A stretch of DNA of 43,433 nucleotides, taken from NCBI GenBank assembly GCA_028696515.1, contig JAQVGX010000003.1, forward strand, positions 1-43,433, read 5' to 3'. Position 1 is the first letter of the stretch, and every line of letters begins with the position of its first letter. Both the position numbers and the translations under genes were made by a program. Of the stretch, positions 19,132 through 28,793 are shown in pieces. Under the pieces are notes generated by a model that searched no databases, was not told the origin of the DNA, and saw only the letters and a list, made by a program, of their open reading frames with translations. Origin of the DNA: Candidatus Dojkabacteria bacterium. GTDB lineage: Bacteria; Patescibacteriota; Dojkabacteria; JAHIVN01.

Positions 19132-20946
19132 TTACTCTATTCTCCAATTTACAACGTAGAGGTATCGGTCCTCAGGTGCAGTGATATCATAGAGATCGAC
19201 ACCTTTTACCCTTTTATGTACTACATATGTATATACTGGGTGATAAAGAAAGACTGCAGGAGTATCATCTATAAGAACCTCTTGGAATTTAGCGTAACCA
19301 ATATCAAGTCCCGTTGAACCAATACGAGTATTCTTATCAAGACTGCTCCTTCCGTTCTCCAGAGCAACATCAATAACGCTTACTCTTTGAAGTTTTTGAT
19401 CCGAAATAATCGCACCTTGCTGCTCAGAAACATACGAGGATATGTTCAATCCCGGATAATCAACTGCTTCACTGTGCCACAGACGAATACGATCAGGATC
19501 TACAGGAGTCTCAACTCCATATAGCACTGCTTCAAAGTTTCTAGTAGCAACCAGTGCTTCATTAAGGTCACTAGTATTTCGCGGATCCAAGTTTACGATT
19601 ATCCCAATCTGTTCAAGATCTTTCTTTATTTCATCAGCGACTATGTTTCTTTCGAACTTATCTAGAAAAGACAGTTCAAAGCGCAAGATTTTATCATCTT
19701 TGATTCGTACCTGCCTCCCTTCTATCTCCTTTTCTTCCCATCCACCTTTCTCAAGTATCTTTTTTGCTTTCTCAACATCATGATCGGGATAATTGATGTC
19801 TGAGTTATAAGCCCAGGAAGTTACTGGAATTGGGCCATTCGCTTTCTCTCCTGCAGTTTTTATACGGTCCACAATCTTCTGCTTATTAATACCATATGAA
19901 ATTGCCTGACGAACTGACAGGTCACTTAGCACATCAGATCCGCCGTTTTTTAAATTAAAGTACAGAGCAAAGTACCTTCTATGCAAAGTGGCACTCTTGA
20001 CAAGATCGAGATTGGGCCAGCCTTCTAGTTCATCTAGAATAGCCGTAGACGGGTCCGCAAGTATATGAATTTCACCAGATTTAAGGGCCTCAACAGCAGC
20101 ATCACCGTTCTCAAACATTACTATCTCTATCTTCTCTACATAAGGAACCCCCAAGAAGCTATCAGAATGTGCTGTAAGCGTTATGACATTCTCCTTGAGA
20201 GATTCGAGAATGAAAGGACCTGTTCCAATCGGCTTTAAATTGAATGATGACCAGCTGAAGGTCGACAGACTGACATCATCCAACACATGTTTGGGAAGTA
20301 TCCCAACATCTATATCTTCAAAGAATGTAGGTACAATTTTCTCTAGTTTAAACATGATCGTATAATTGTCCAACTTGACTACTTCACATGTTGTTGCCAG
20401 TTCTGCACTTTTGCTCTCGATCCCGTTCTCACCGCCAAGAGCCTTCAAAACCTCAAACGTAGCAATTACGTCATCTGCTGTAAACTTCTCCCCATCATGC
20501 CAATAGACATCTTCTCTTAAAGAAAATTTGTACTCCTTGCCATCTTCGTCTACCTGTTCCCAGGACAGAGCTAAAAGTCCTTTTGGTTCCCCGACTTGAT
20601 TCACACGAACCAGAGGAAGGTAGATCATGCGAGCAAGATCTGTCTCTATCTGTTTATTGGTTGGCAGCAAAGGATTGATTTTTGCTATTGTGCTATCCCC
20701 GGTAATAATACCTTCAACAATAACTCTATCCTGATACCCTATTAACTGAAATGACTCAGTATAATTAGCCAGCCCCAAAAAAAGAAAAATTATAAATAGA
20801 AGTAGAATATGGCTAAATGGGCGAAATAGCCTATACATAGTATACATAGCCGAAAAGAACCCCTCCCTTGCAAATAAATAGCTTGGATAATTCCACATAT
20901 TCTCACGTACATTTGTAAAGATGTTCTCTTTGTGCGGGATAATCAT
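19132..20946 (-). CDS. ABC transporter substrate-binding protein, oligopeptide/nickel type (SBP_bac_5), N-terminal membrane anchor
   Basis: SWEQVDEDGKEYKFSLREDVYWHDGEKFTADDVIATFEVLK; FNLKNGGSDVLSDLSVRQAISYGINKQKIVDRI. Confidence 0.9.
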   Translation of the reverse strand: MIIPHKENIFTNVRENMWNYPSYLFAREGFFSAMYTMYRLFRPFSHILLLFIIFLFLGLANYTESFQLIGYQDRVIVEGIITGDSTIAKINPLLPTNKQIETDLARMIYLPLVRVNQVGEPKGLLALSWEQVDEDGKEYKFSLREDVYWHDGEKFTADDVIATFEVLKALGGENGIESKSAELATTCEVVKLDNYTIMFKLEKIVPTFFEDIDVGILPKHVLDDVSLSTFSWSSFNLKPIGTGPFILESLKENVITLTAHSDSFLGVPYVEKIEIVMFENGDAAVEALKSGEIHILADPSTAILDELEGWPNLDLVKSATLHRRYFALYFNLKNGGSDVLSDLSVRQAISYGINKQKIVDRIKTAGEKANGPIPVTSWAYNSDINYPDHDVEKAKKILEKGGWEEKEIEGRQVRIKDDKILRFELSFLDKFERNIVADEIKKDLEQIGIIVNLDPRNTSDLNEALVATRNFEAVLYGVETPVDPDRIRLWHSEAVDYPGLNISSYVSEQQGAIISDQKLQRVSVIDVALENGRSSLDKNTRIGSTGLDIGYAKFQEVLIDDTPAVFLYHPVYTYVVHKRVKGVDLYDITAPEDRYLYVVNWRIE

Positions 20947-20951
20947 AATCC

Positions 20952-21185
20952 TTAACTGGAATATAGGTATGCAAGGGCAATGCAGTTTGCTACAAATAGT
21001 ATAGCAACAACAATTGTTCCTCTATACAAAAGTTTTTCTATGCCTCTTTTAGATCTGTACATTTCCCCGCCTATATTCCCGAACATTGTTCCCAAGCCCG
21101 ATCCACGGACCTGCAAAAGAATAGTAACCATTAGAAGTACACTCAGTATTGTCTGTATAATCAATAATATTCCTTTTGTATCCAC
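20952..21185 (-). CDS. secG: Preprotein translocase subunit SecG
   Basis: 77 aa, two TM segments, LLQVRGSGLGTMFGNIGGEMYRSKRGIEKLLYRGTIVVAILF. Confidence 0.88.
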   Translation of the reverse strand: MDTKGILLIIQTILSVLLMVTILLQVRGSGLGTMFGNIGGEMYRSKRGIEKLLYRGTIVVAILFVANCIALAYLYSS

Positions 21186-21202
21186 ATTCTTTATAATAAA
21201 AA

Positions 21203-21610
21203 TTAAATATCCTTCTCGAGCAGCCTCATAAGGGCCGAAAACAACCCGGATACCAATCCCCCGACAATAACATTTCCAATCATACTAAGCTCAATATCTG
21301 CGATAGAAATATATCTACTCGAAAAGCCTATTATCTCACCATCAGTAAAATCAATAAAGGGAATTCCAAAATTTAAGATAAAAAAGACAATGATCGATAA
21401 CATTAGCGATATCAAAAGAATGCTTATAAATTTTATAGGAAAAGTAAAGAACTTGATCAGTGGGACAACATTGACCATTACTATACCATATAGTCCTCCG
21501 CACACTAGATATCCAACAAAACCCTCCTTTATGACAATTCCGGAAAAAAGATCCGTAACTAACCAGAAGATCAGTAAATTTACTATTACAAAAAAAACTC
21601 TGTTTTTCAT
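21203..21610 (-). CDS. Four-TM membrane protein (phage holin family 4-like)
   Basis: 135 aa, four hydrophobic segments; VNLLIFWLVTDLFSGIVI...LIKFFTFPIKFISILLISL resembles the 4-TM holin-like family. Confidence 0.5.
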   Translation of the reverse strand: MKNRVFFVIVNLLIFWLVTDLFSGIVIKEGFVGYLVCGGLYGIVMVNVVPLIKFFTFPIKFISILLISLMLSIIVFFILNFGIPFIDFTDGEIIGFSSRYISIADIELSMIGNVIVGGLVSGLFSALMRLLEKDI

Positions 21611-21746
21611 AACACTAGTGACCTATCAAATTCCTTAATCGAGGGCTATTATAACATTTAAAAGTAAAAGTTAAAAACCTCAATTTAGCATTTCTATATC
21701 AAACACTTCCAGCTTTACAAAAGCATGCAAAAATGCAATCATTAGT

Positions 21747-22481
21747 TTGAAGTTTAAATCCTGTCCAATGGATAAATTAGTAGGTAAAGTAATCGCAGTA
21801 TCTGAACCGACCTTTCCATATGAGGGTCCGGTTACTCCACCTATACCAAACCCAGATCCATCAACAGATAAGGCAGATATCAAGCTTACGGCCGGAACTT
21901 CAACACTTCAAGTCGGGGCCACTACTACATGTGATATCAATATTCAAAGCTCAGAAAGAGAGGTGAAAAGTTACAGTATCAAAATCACTTTTGATCCGAA
22001 TACTCTTGAAGTAGTAGATTCTATTACTAGTCAGACAGGAACCCAGGTAAACTTTCTAGATCAATTCTCTGTCACTTCTGTAAACTCAGCCGATAATTTA
22101 AATGGTACCATCACGCTTACTGCTTCGATAAGTGGCTCTGCCCAAACTATCAATAGACGAATAGCTCAGATAAAATTCAGGGCAAAAAGAACAGGAACTA
22201 GTGTAGTAAGTATAACCAAATCCCAAAGCACAGTATTATCTGACGATGGAGAAAACGTTATCGGATCAACAACAAGTGCCAATTATACTATCACAGGGCA
22301 AACAAGCTCTTATCCGTCTACGCTTCCCACAACTACTACATCAAGTCCGGCAAATTTGCCACAGAGCGGAATCTTTGATTCCTTAGCAGCACTTGGAAGT
22401 ATTTTTGCAGGACTTTTGATGCTTTTCACTGGTATCAAAACTATTTCGGAGAAAAGAAAGCCCAAAGATTTTGACTCCTAA
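21747..22481 (+). CDS. Cohesin-domain-like protein with C-terminal LPxSG/TM/basic tail
   Basis: ADIKLTAGTSTLQVGATTTCDINIQSSEREVKSYSIKITFDPNTLEVVD... cohesin-like beta-sandwich; C-terminus LPQSGIFDSLAALGSIFAGLLMLFTGIKTISEKRKP. Listed start is TTG; ATG at 21768 is an alternative. Confidence 0.7.
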   Translation: MKFKSCPMDKLVGKVIAVSEPTFPYEGPVTPPIPNPDPSTDKADIKLTAGTSTLQVGATTTCDINIQSSEREVKSYSIKITFDPNTLEVVDSITSQTGTQVNFLDQFSVTSVNSADNLNGTITLTASISGSAQTINRRIAQIKFRAKRTGTSVVSITKSQSTVLSDDGENVIGSTTSANYTITGQTSSYPSTLPTTTTSSPANLPQSGIFDSLAALGSIFAGLLMLFTGIKTISEKRKPKDFDS

Positions 22482-22533
22482 TCCGATTTCTGAATAAAGA
22501 TTTATATATACTTTTAGGAGCTATTATGCAGAA

Positions 22534-23442
22534 TTGATGCACCAACTGATCCAAGATAAAAAGCTGTTTATGAATACCTTTGTAGAATTTTCTGCCTGGA
22601 CATCCTTGGATCGGTACGAGGTCTATAATCTTTTTGAAAAAGGGTACAGGAAATTTAAAGATGTCGTATCCAAATTTTCTAGATTTGATCCAGACAGCGA
22701 ACTATCGACCCTAAATTCATCCCAAGGGAAAAAGGTCAAGGTCACAAATGAACTTTTTGATTTAGTCGAGCTCGCTATTAGAGCAGCCCGTCAAACATCT
22801 GGAGCTTTTGATCCTACTGTCATAGACTTTCTCGAGACATATGGCTACGATGCTCGATACAATTTCCAAAAGCTTCAAAATAAGACAACCATTGAAAAAG
22901 AGATAAAAAAAATATTATTAAGAAGGCCGTCCTATAATGAGATAGAAATAGATAGGGAGAGATTACAAATTAGGTTGGCTCCAAATCAAAGATTGGATCT
23001 TGGCGGTATCGGTAAAGGCTATGCCATAGATTTAGCATACAAAGTGCTCAGGCCTGCAGAGAACTTTGTGATCAATGCCGGAGGTGATATAAGAACAAGA
23101 GGAAACTATCAAGATGCTCCTTGGAGGGTAGGATTAAAGGCTGCCCCGCATGAACAAACTGGTACTGTACTCATCAACAATAAAGCGATTTGCTGCTCCG
23201 GAAGCTGGGCAAGGAAGGTTAGATTCTTCCATCACTTGATAGATCCTACAAATGGGAAGCCTGCTGAAGAATCAAGAACTGTTTTCGTAATAGCAGATAA
23301 AGCAACAATAGCTGATGCCTGGGCCACTGCTATTTTTGCTTCCGAGAAAAAATGCTTACAAACTGCAACCGAGAACAAGCTTCAGATTTTGATTAGGAAA
23401 AAGAATAAGCAAATAAATATCAACAACTTTCCTATAAAATGA
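22534..23442 (+). CDS. apbE: FAD:protein FMN transferase (ApbE family)
   Basis: FSRFDPDSELSTLN, LDLGGIGKGYAIDLAYKVL, FVINAGGDIRTRG, HHLIDPTNGKPA motifs. Confidence 0.9.
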   Translation: MMHQLIQDKKLFMNTFVEFSAWTSLDRYEVYNLFEKGYRKFKDVVSKFSRFDPDSELSTLNSSQGKKVKVTNELFDLVELAIRAARQTSGAFDPTVIDFLETYGYDARYNFQKLQNKTTIEKEIKKILLRRPSYNEIEIDRERLQIRLAPNQRLDLGGIGKGYAIDLAYKVLRPAENFVINAGGDIRTRGNYQDAPWRVGLKAAPHEQTGTVLINNKAICCSGSWARKVRFFHHLIDPTNGKPAEESRTVFVIADKATIADAWATAIFASEKKCLQTATENKLQILIRKKNKQININNFPIK

Positions 23443-23587
23443 CCTTTTGAACCTATTGAGCCGTAAGCCTAAAGCATGTAAAATAGAAAAAGAAGTTTTA
23501 ATATAAAAAATAAAGAACTTCTATATATGATGAGTTCTCTATCAGTAAAGAGTTCTTCTTAGTATTTTAGACATTAATCAACTTGAA

Positions 23588-24670
23588 ATGAAAGTATTAA
23601 TTGTAGCCGGAGGAAGTGGTAAAAGATTCTGGCCAATAAGTCGCAAAAAACTTCCAAAGATGTTTATCCCACTTTTTGATAATACTTCTACTTTTCAGAT
23701 GCAGGTTAAAAGAGCAAAAAGATTTGTGAAGCCTGAAGATATATATGTTTCAACTAACGAGAAATATGTCGAAATAATTAAACGACAAACTCCAGAGATT
23801 CCGACTATAAATATTATCGCAGAACCTGAAAGAAAGGACCTCCTGGCAGCTCTCGGATTCGCATTGATAACACTAAGAAAGCATGATATCAGAGAACCCG
23901 TGATTTACCTAGCGAGCGATCATCTTATCAAAAAGCTTGATGTATTTGAAAAAGGAGTAGGGGTCGCAGAGAAACTGCTCTCCAAAAACGATAGACGTAT
24001 TATCTATTTCGGAGAGAAACCTCTATTCCCCACCAATAACCTCGGCTGGATCAACACGGGAGAGATAAAGGAAAAGGTGAATAATATTCCGGTTGCTGAA
24101 TTTAAAGGCTGGATCTACAGGCCTGACATCAAAAAGTGTAAGGAAATGTTCAATACCGGGAAGTGGGTATGGAACGTGAATTATGAAATGTTCAAAATCG
24201 ATTTCGTGCTTGAGCTTTACAAAAAACATTTCCCTAAAACCTATATGAAATTAATCAAAATCGAAAAGGCTCTTGATACCAAAGACGAGGCTAAAATCAT
24301 CAGAGAGGTATATCCCACACTTGAAGAAGCACACTCAGATGAATTATGGGAAAAGGCCACTCAGTCTCAAGCCGTAGTTCTCAAATTGAACATGGGCTGG
24401 TCTGACCCCGGAACTCTTTTCGCACTAAAGCAGGCTCTGGAAGAAAAAAAAGGGGGAAATGTTACGAAGGGGAGTACCTATAATTATCATACGAAGGACA
24501 GCCTTATCTACAATTATGAAACAGGAAAGCTCATAACAACTATGTATGTTAATAGTTTAGTTGTTGTAAATACTAAAGATGTCCTTTTAATTGTTGATAA
24601 AGACCATGTAAGGTACCTTGGAGATATGCTTAAAGAATTTGAGGGAACAGATTTGGAGAAGTATTTGTAG
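23588..24670 (+). CDS. manC: Mannose-1-phosphate guanylyltransferase-like nucleotidyltransferase
   Basis: VLIVAGGSGKRFWPISRKKLPKMFIPLF nucleotidyltransferase motif; GWSDPGTLFALKQAL late motif. Confidence 0.85.
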   Translation: MKVLIVAGGSGKRFWPISRKKLPKMFIPLFDNTSTFQMQVKRAKRFVKPEDIYVSTNEKYVEIIKRQTPEIPTINIIAEPERKDLLAALGFALITLRKHDIREPVIYLASDHLIKKLDVFEKGVGVAEKLLSKNDRRIIYFGEKPLFPTNNLGWINTGEIKEKVNNIPVAEFKGWIYRPDIKKCKEMFNTGKWVWNVNYEMFKIDFVLELYKKHFPKTYMKLIKIEKALDTKDEAKIIREVYPTLEEAHSDELWEKATQSQAVVLKLNMGWSDPGTLFALKQALEEKKGGNVTKGSTYNYHTKDSLIYNYETGKLITTMYVNSLVVVNTKDVLLIVDKDHVRYLGDMLKEFEGTDLEKYL

Positions 24671-24849
24671 GAATAAAATTATTAGTTTGAATGAATATCA
24701 ACCAGAAGGTCAATCTCTTTTGTATACAACTACATTCTGCATTACTGCAAAGCAGAGAAAAAAACAGTTATAGAACCAATAAATATTTACTTAGTCCACA
24801 GTTCACTGTATATTGTAACCCATACAAGAATACATAACCATTCATTCAT

Positions 24850-27168
24850 ATGAAAAAATCCAATGAATCAAACCAAGAAAGGACCGGACATCCTAAGGTC
24901 TCCCTGAAAAATATTCTAGTTTTGAAGATAATCATCTACATTGGTCTATCAATTGTATTCCTCACACTCCTAAACATAAGTAAAATAACCGATTTTTTAG
25001 AGAATTCCGATAGAAATGAATCTACGAACACCCCTTCTGAAGATTATGATTTTACCTATGGACGAGAGGTATACAAGGTAGCCCAGAAACTGCCACAATA
25101 TTATGACAGAATAGAAACTGTAAATTTGAAATATGATAGTCTGATTTACGGCTTAAAAATAAATGCAGATATCTTACTTCCCAATCCTGATAGTTACGCA
25201 AGAGTCGTACTAGTGGACAATCACGAAAAAGAACTGCTTGTTCATGAATCCTACTTACTCCTGGAAGGATCTTCTACAGTAGCAGTCAAAGATGCATGCG
25301 AAGAAACCTGTTTGCTGGATGGTACTGTCCCTGGTAAATTGCGCATAGAAACTGAAGGCGGAGCAAAGGTTAAATTAACCAATATCAACTACGTAAAGGA
25401 ACTTAACTCGACTGCCACTCCCGAGCAGATAACAGCTGAAAGAACTAAGACTCTGAACGCCAAAATCAAAAAACTAAACAATGAAATCAAAAACAATAAT
25501 CTCAACTGGGTGGCAGGAAAAACAGAGTTCGCAAAACTTACATACGGACAGAAGAAGGCAATGTATGACGGGAGGCTTCCAAATTTCCAAGGATTAGAAT
25601 TTTATAAAGGCGGAGTATTTGAAACTTTAGCCGAGAAAGAGATTGTTATGAGAAGACATCCAAGTTTTGTCCTGCAGTCAACAACTGAAGACTTCGTAAA
25701 TTCAGATCAGACTTCAAAAGCAATTGGAAATAAATTGGTAACTGGCAATAATCTTACTATTCCATCTCCTGCCACTTCGGTTCTGGGAATAGCAAAAAGC
25801 TCAAATTCTGCATCCGCATATGTAGATGCCTGGGACTGGAGAACACAGCACGGAGCAAATGACCCATCATCCACGTATTTTGACGGTAATAACGATCCTG
25901 ATGAAACTGGAAATGGCTGGATCACATCTGTTAAAAACCAGGGAGGCTGCGGATCCTGCTGGGCATTTGCAGCAACAGGAGCTACTGAAGCGCTGGCAAA
26001 TCTCTATTACAATAGACATGTTGATCTTGATCTATCTGAACAAGACGCCCTTTCATGCAGTGGAGCGGGTAGTTGCAGCGGGGGATGGCCGGGACTCACA
26101 CTAGACTACTATACAAGCAATGGAGTTGTAAATGAAGGATGTTTCCCCTACTCGGCTTCTGACTTGCCCTGTAACAACAAATGTTCGAATCCGACAGAGT
26201 TGGTCAAGATCGGTGGCCGAATCCCTTTCACTGATAAGACAGAAGACAATCTTAAGGAGATGATAGTCCAATACGGCCCTATAAGCGGAGGAGTATTCTC
26301 CTGGAGCCATGCTATGACTTTAGTCGGATGGTACACTGATGGATATGGTGATACTGTTTGGATATTTAAGAATAGCTGGGGTAGAACTTGGGGGGATCAT
26401 GGGTATCTTTATCTAAAAACTGAGATCACAAATATAGGCTGGACTCATGCACTATTACTTCCAATCTCAGATACAAGTAGCAGAACAATAAGATGTATAG
26501 ATGCCGATGGAGATGGTTACTATAACTGGGGTTTATCCGCAAACAAACCGGGAACTTGCCCGGAGGGGATCCCAGATCAAAAGGACTGCAACGATTTCGA
26601 TCCTGATAGAATAGCCTTAGACGATGAATTTAATTGTGTGGATCTACCCTCTGATATTTACTTTAACCATAGTGCTCATAATTTTTATGCCATTCCGGTT
26701 GGACAAAGCTCTGAGGTAACAGAAATCACAATTGGAAACCAGGGCACAGGAAACCTATATGTTTCCAGCATATCACTCTTAAACACAACAGATTTCAGCT
26801 TGGATCTCAATCCTGCAGGAAGTGATCAGCCTTGCGGTCAAATAAATCCAACAGTAGCACCGGGAGAAAACTGCAGTTTCACAGTTATTTTCAATCCTAG
26901 CCAGGAGGGAAGTATATCTTCAAGCGTTCGGATTTTATCAAGTGATTACAGGACTCCTGATGCGCAGATCAATATAAGCGGAATAGGTTCATACGAGCCT
27001 GAAGTCGTTTGTACCTACTTTGCAGGCGACTGGTTTAACAACGATAGATGTTTTGGAATAAGTGATAGTCAATGCACAGACTACAGAGGCACAGTAAATG
27101 AATGTGATTCAAATTGCCCCCCAGATTATCATTGCGCTCAACATTGCGTAAAAAGCTGTAGATTTTAG
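24850..27168 (+). CDS. Membrane-anchored/secreted papain-family (C1A) cysteine protease with Cys-rich and beta-sandwich C-terminal domains
   Basis: VKNQGGCGSCWAFAATGATEAL (catalytic Cys), SHAMTLVGWYTD (His), WIFKNSWGRTWGDHGYLYLK (Asn); N-terminal TM; DADGDGYYNWG...DCNDFDPD metal-binding-like segment; choice-of-anchor D/ASPM-SPD-2-Hydin-like domain; Cys-rich tail. Confidence 0.88.
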   Translation: MKKSNESNQERTGHPKVSLKNILVLKIIIYIGLSIVFLTLLNISKITDFLENSDRNESTNTPSEDYDFTYGREVYKVAQKLPQYYDRIETVNLKYDSLIYGLKINADILLPNPDSYARVVLVDNHEKELLVHESYLLLEGSSTVAVKDACEETCLLDGTVPGKLRIETEGGAKVKLTNINYVKELNSTATPEQITAERTKTLNAKIKKLNNEIKNNNLNWVAGKTEFAKLTYGQKKAMYDGRLPNFQGLEFYKGGVFETLAEKEIVMRRHPSFVLQSTTEDFVNSDQTSKAIGNKLVTGNNLTIPSPATSVLGIAKSSNSASAYVDAWDWRTQHGANDPSSTYFDGNNDPDETGNGWITSVKNQGGCGSCWAFAATGATEALANLYYNRHVDLDLSEQDALSCSGAGSCSGGWPGLTLDYYTSNGVVNEGCFPYSASDLPCNNKCSNPTELVKIGGRIPFTDKTEDNLKEMIVQYGPISGGVFSWSHAMTLVGWYTDGYGDTVWIFKNSWGRTWGDHGYLYLKTEITNIGWTHALLLPISDTSSRTIRCIDADGDGYYNWGLSANKPGTCPEGIPDQKDCNDFDPDRIALDDEFNCVDLPSDIYFNHSAHNFYAIPVGQSSEVTEITIGNQGTGNLYVSSISLLNTTDFSLDLNPAGSDQPCGQINPTVAPGENCSFTVIFNPSQEGSISSSVRILSSDYRTPDAQINISGIGSYEPEVVCTYFAGDWFNNDRCFGISDSQCTDYRGTVNECDSNCPPDYHCAQHCVKSCRF

Positions 27169-27218
27169 GTACAATGCTCGGATCTATAGCTCCCTGAACT
27201 TCCTTTAAAAGGTTATTC

Positions 27219-28739
27219 TTGTTAATATTGACTGCTATGAAAAATGACACTGGAACAAAAAACATACTGCTAGTATATCCACGACATAAAGAAACTTTCT
27301 GGAGTTTCAAGTATGCCTTAGAATTCATTTCGAAAAAATCAAGTCTGCCACCACTCGGACTCCTAACTATTGCAGCAATGTTACCTGATCATTGGAATGC
27401 GAGGTTAATCGACCTTACTGTAGAGCCTCTGAAAGCCCCGGACCTAGAATGGGCAGACTACGTTCTTGTAAGCGCTATGTCTATACAAAGAGATTCTACA
27501 AAGAGGGTAATCCAGAAAGCACATAAATACGGAAAGAAAATTATCGCAGGAGGACCGCTATTTACAACCGAACCAGAAGAATTCGCATCAGTTGATCATC
27601 TGATCTTAAATGAAGGTGAGATTACGCTCAATGAATTCTTACGGGATCTTGAGAAGGATAAACCAAAACACATTTACTCATCTCAAAGAAAACCTGACCT
27701 GAGCCGAACACCTATACCGAAATGGGAGCTTCTTACTTTAGATAATTACGCAACATTATGCGTTCAGTATTCTAGAGGATGTCCTTTCAACTGCGAATTC
27801 TGCAATGTGACATCTCTTTTTGGTAGAAAAATTAGGACAAAATCTACCGACCAGATATTGGCCGAGCTTCAAAGAATATATGACTTGGGTTGGCGTGGTG
27901 GGGTATTTTTCGTTGACGATAACTTTATAGGCAATAAAATCATTCTCAAACAAGATTTACTGCCAGAACTAATCAAGTGGATGGATAAAAGACATTACCC
28001 TTTTTCTTTTTTCACGCAAGCCTCAATCAACATGGCCGATGATGATAATTTACTAGAACTTATGGGAAAAGCAGGATTTAACAAAGTTTTTATAGGCATC
28101 GAAACCCCTGACAAGAACAGTCTCGTAGAATGCAACAAATATCACAATGTAAACCGCAATCTTCTTGCTTGTATTCGAAAGATACAAAGCTACGGTATGC
28201 AGGTTCAAGGAGGCTTTATAGTCGGCTTCGATCATGACAAGCCATCTATCTTTAATCGATTAACGAATTTCATTCAGAGATCAGGTATAGTATCTGCTAT
28301 GGTTGGACTGCTTAATGCTCCAAAAGGAACCAATCTTTATAAACGCTTAAAAAGAGAGAATCGATTACGTAATAAGTTTACCGGTGACAACACAGACTTC
28401 GAAACTAATATCAAACCTAAAATGAATTACGAAAAACTTGTTGCTGGTTACAAAAAAATATTGTGCAGGATCTATTCTCCAAAAGAATACTACTCACGAG
28501 TAAGAGAGTTTTTCAGGAACTTCAAGCCGATAATTTTAAAAAATAGATCCATATCTTTAAAATCATACCAAATCAAAGCTCTTTTCAGATCCATATGGAT
28601 ACTCGGAGTAAAGGAAAAGGGACGTATACAGTACTGGAGCTTTATACTATGGACTCTATTCTACAAACCTAAGCTTTTCCCGGAAGCAGTAACATTTTCA
28701 ATATATGGTTTTCACTACAGAAAAATGTTTCTTAAATAG
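27219..28739 (+). CDS. B12-binding domain radical SAM protein
   Basis: N-terminal cobalamin-binding-like fold (PLGLLTIAAMLPDHWNARLIDL), radical SAM motif CPFNCEFC, C-terminal DUF4070-like region. Confidence 0.88.
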   Translation: MLILTAMKNDTGTKNILLVYPRHKETFWSFKYALEFISKKSSLPPLGLLTIAAMLPDHWNARLIDLTVEPLKAPDLEWADYVLVSAMSIQRDSTKRVIQKAHKYGKKIIAGGPLFTTEPEEFASVDHLILNEGEITLNEFLRDLEKDKPKHIYSSQRKPDLSRTPIPKWELLTLDNYATLCVQYSRGCPFNCEFCNVTSLFGRKIRTKSTDQILAELQRIYDLGWRGGVFFVDDNFIGNKIILKQDLLPELIKWMDKRHYPFSFFTQASINMADDDNLLELMGKAGFNKVFIGIETPDKNSLVECNKYHNVNRNLLACIRKIQSYGMQVQGGFIVGFDHDKPSIFNRLTNFIQRSGIVSAMVGLLNAPKGTNLYKRLKRENRLRNKFTGDNTDFETNIKPKMNYEKLVAGYKKILCRIYSPKEYYSRVREFFRNFKPIILKNRSISLKSYQIKALFRSIWILGVKEKGRIQYWSFILWTLFYKPKLFPEAVTFSIYGFHYRKMFLK

Positions 28740-28793
28740 CAAATTCCACTTTCCTAAAGTTGTCTCATTAACCAGAAATGATATAATTGCATC

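Noticed and set aside
21010-21030. Isolated ACAATTGT inside secG as an eighth array
   Set aside because: Single occurrence within coding sequence with no neighbouring units in 11-bp phase.
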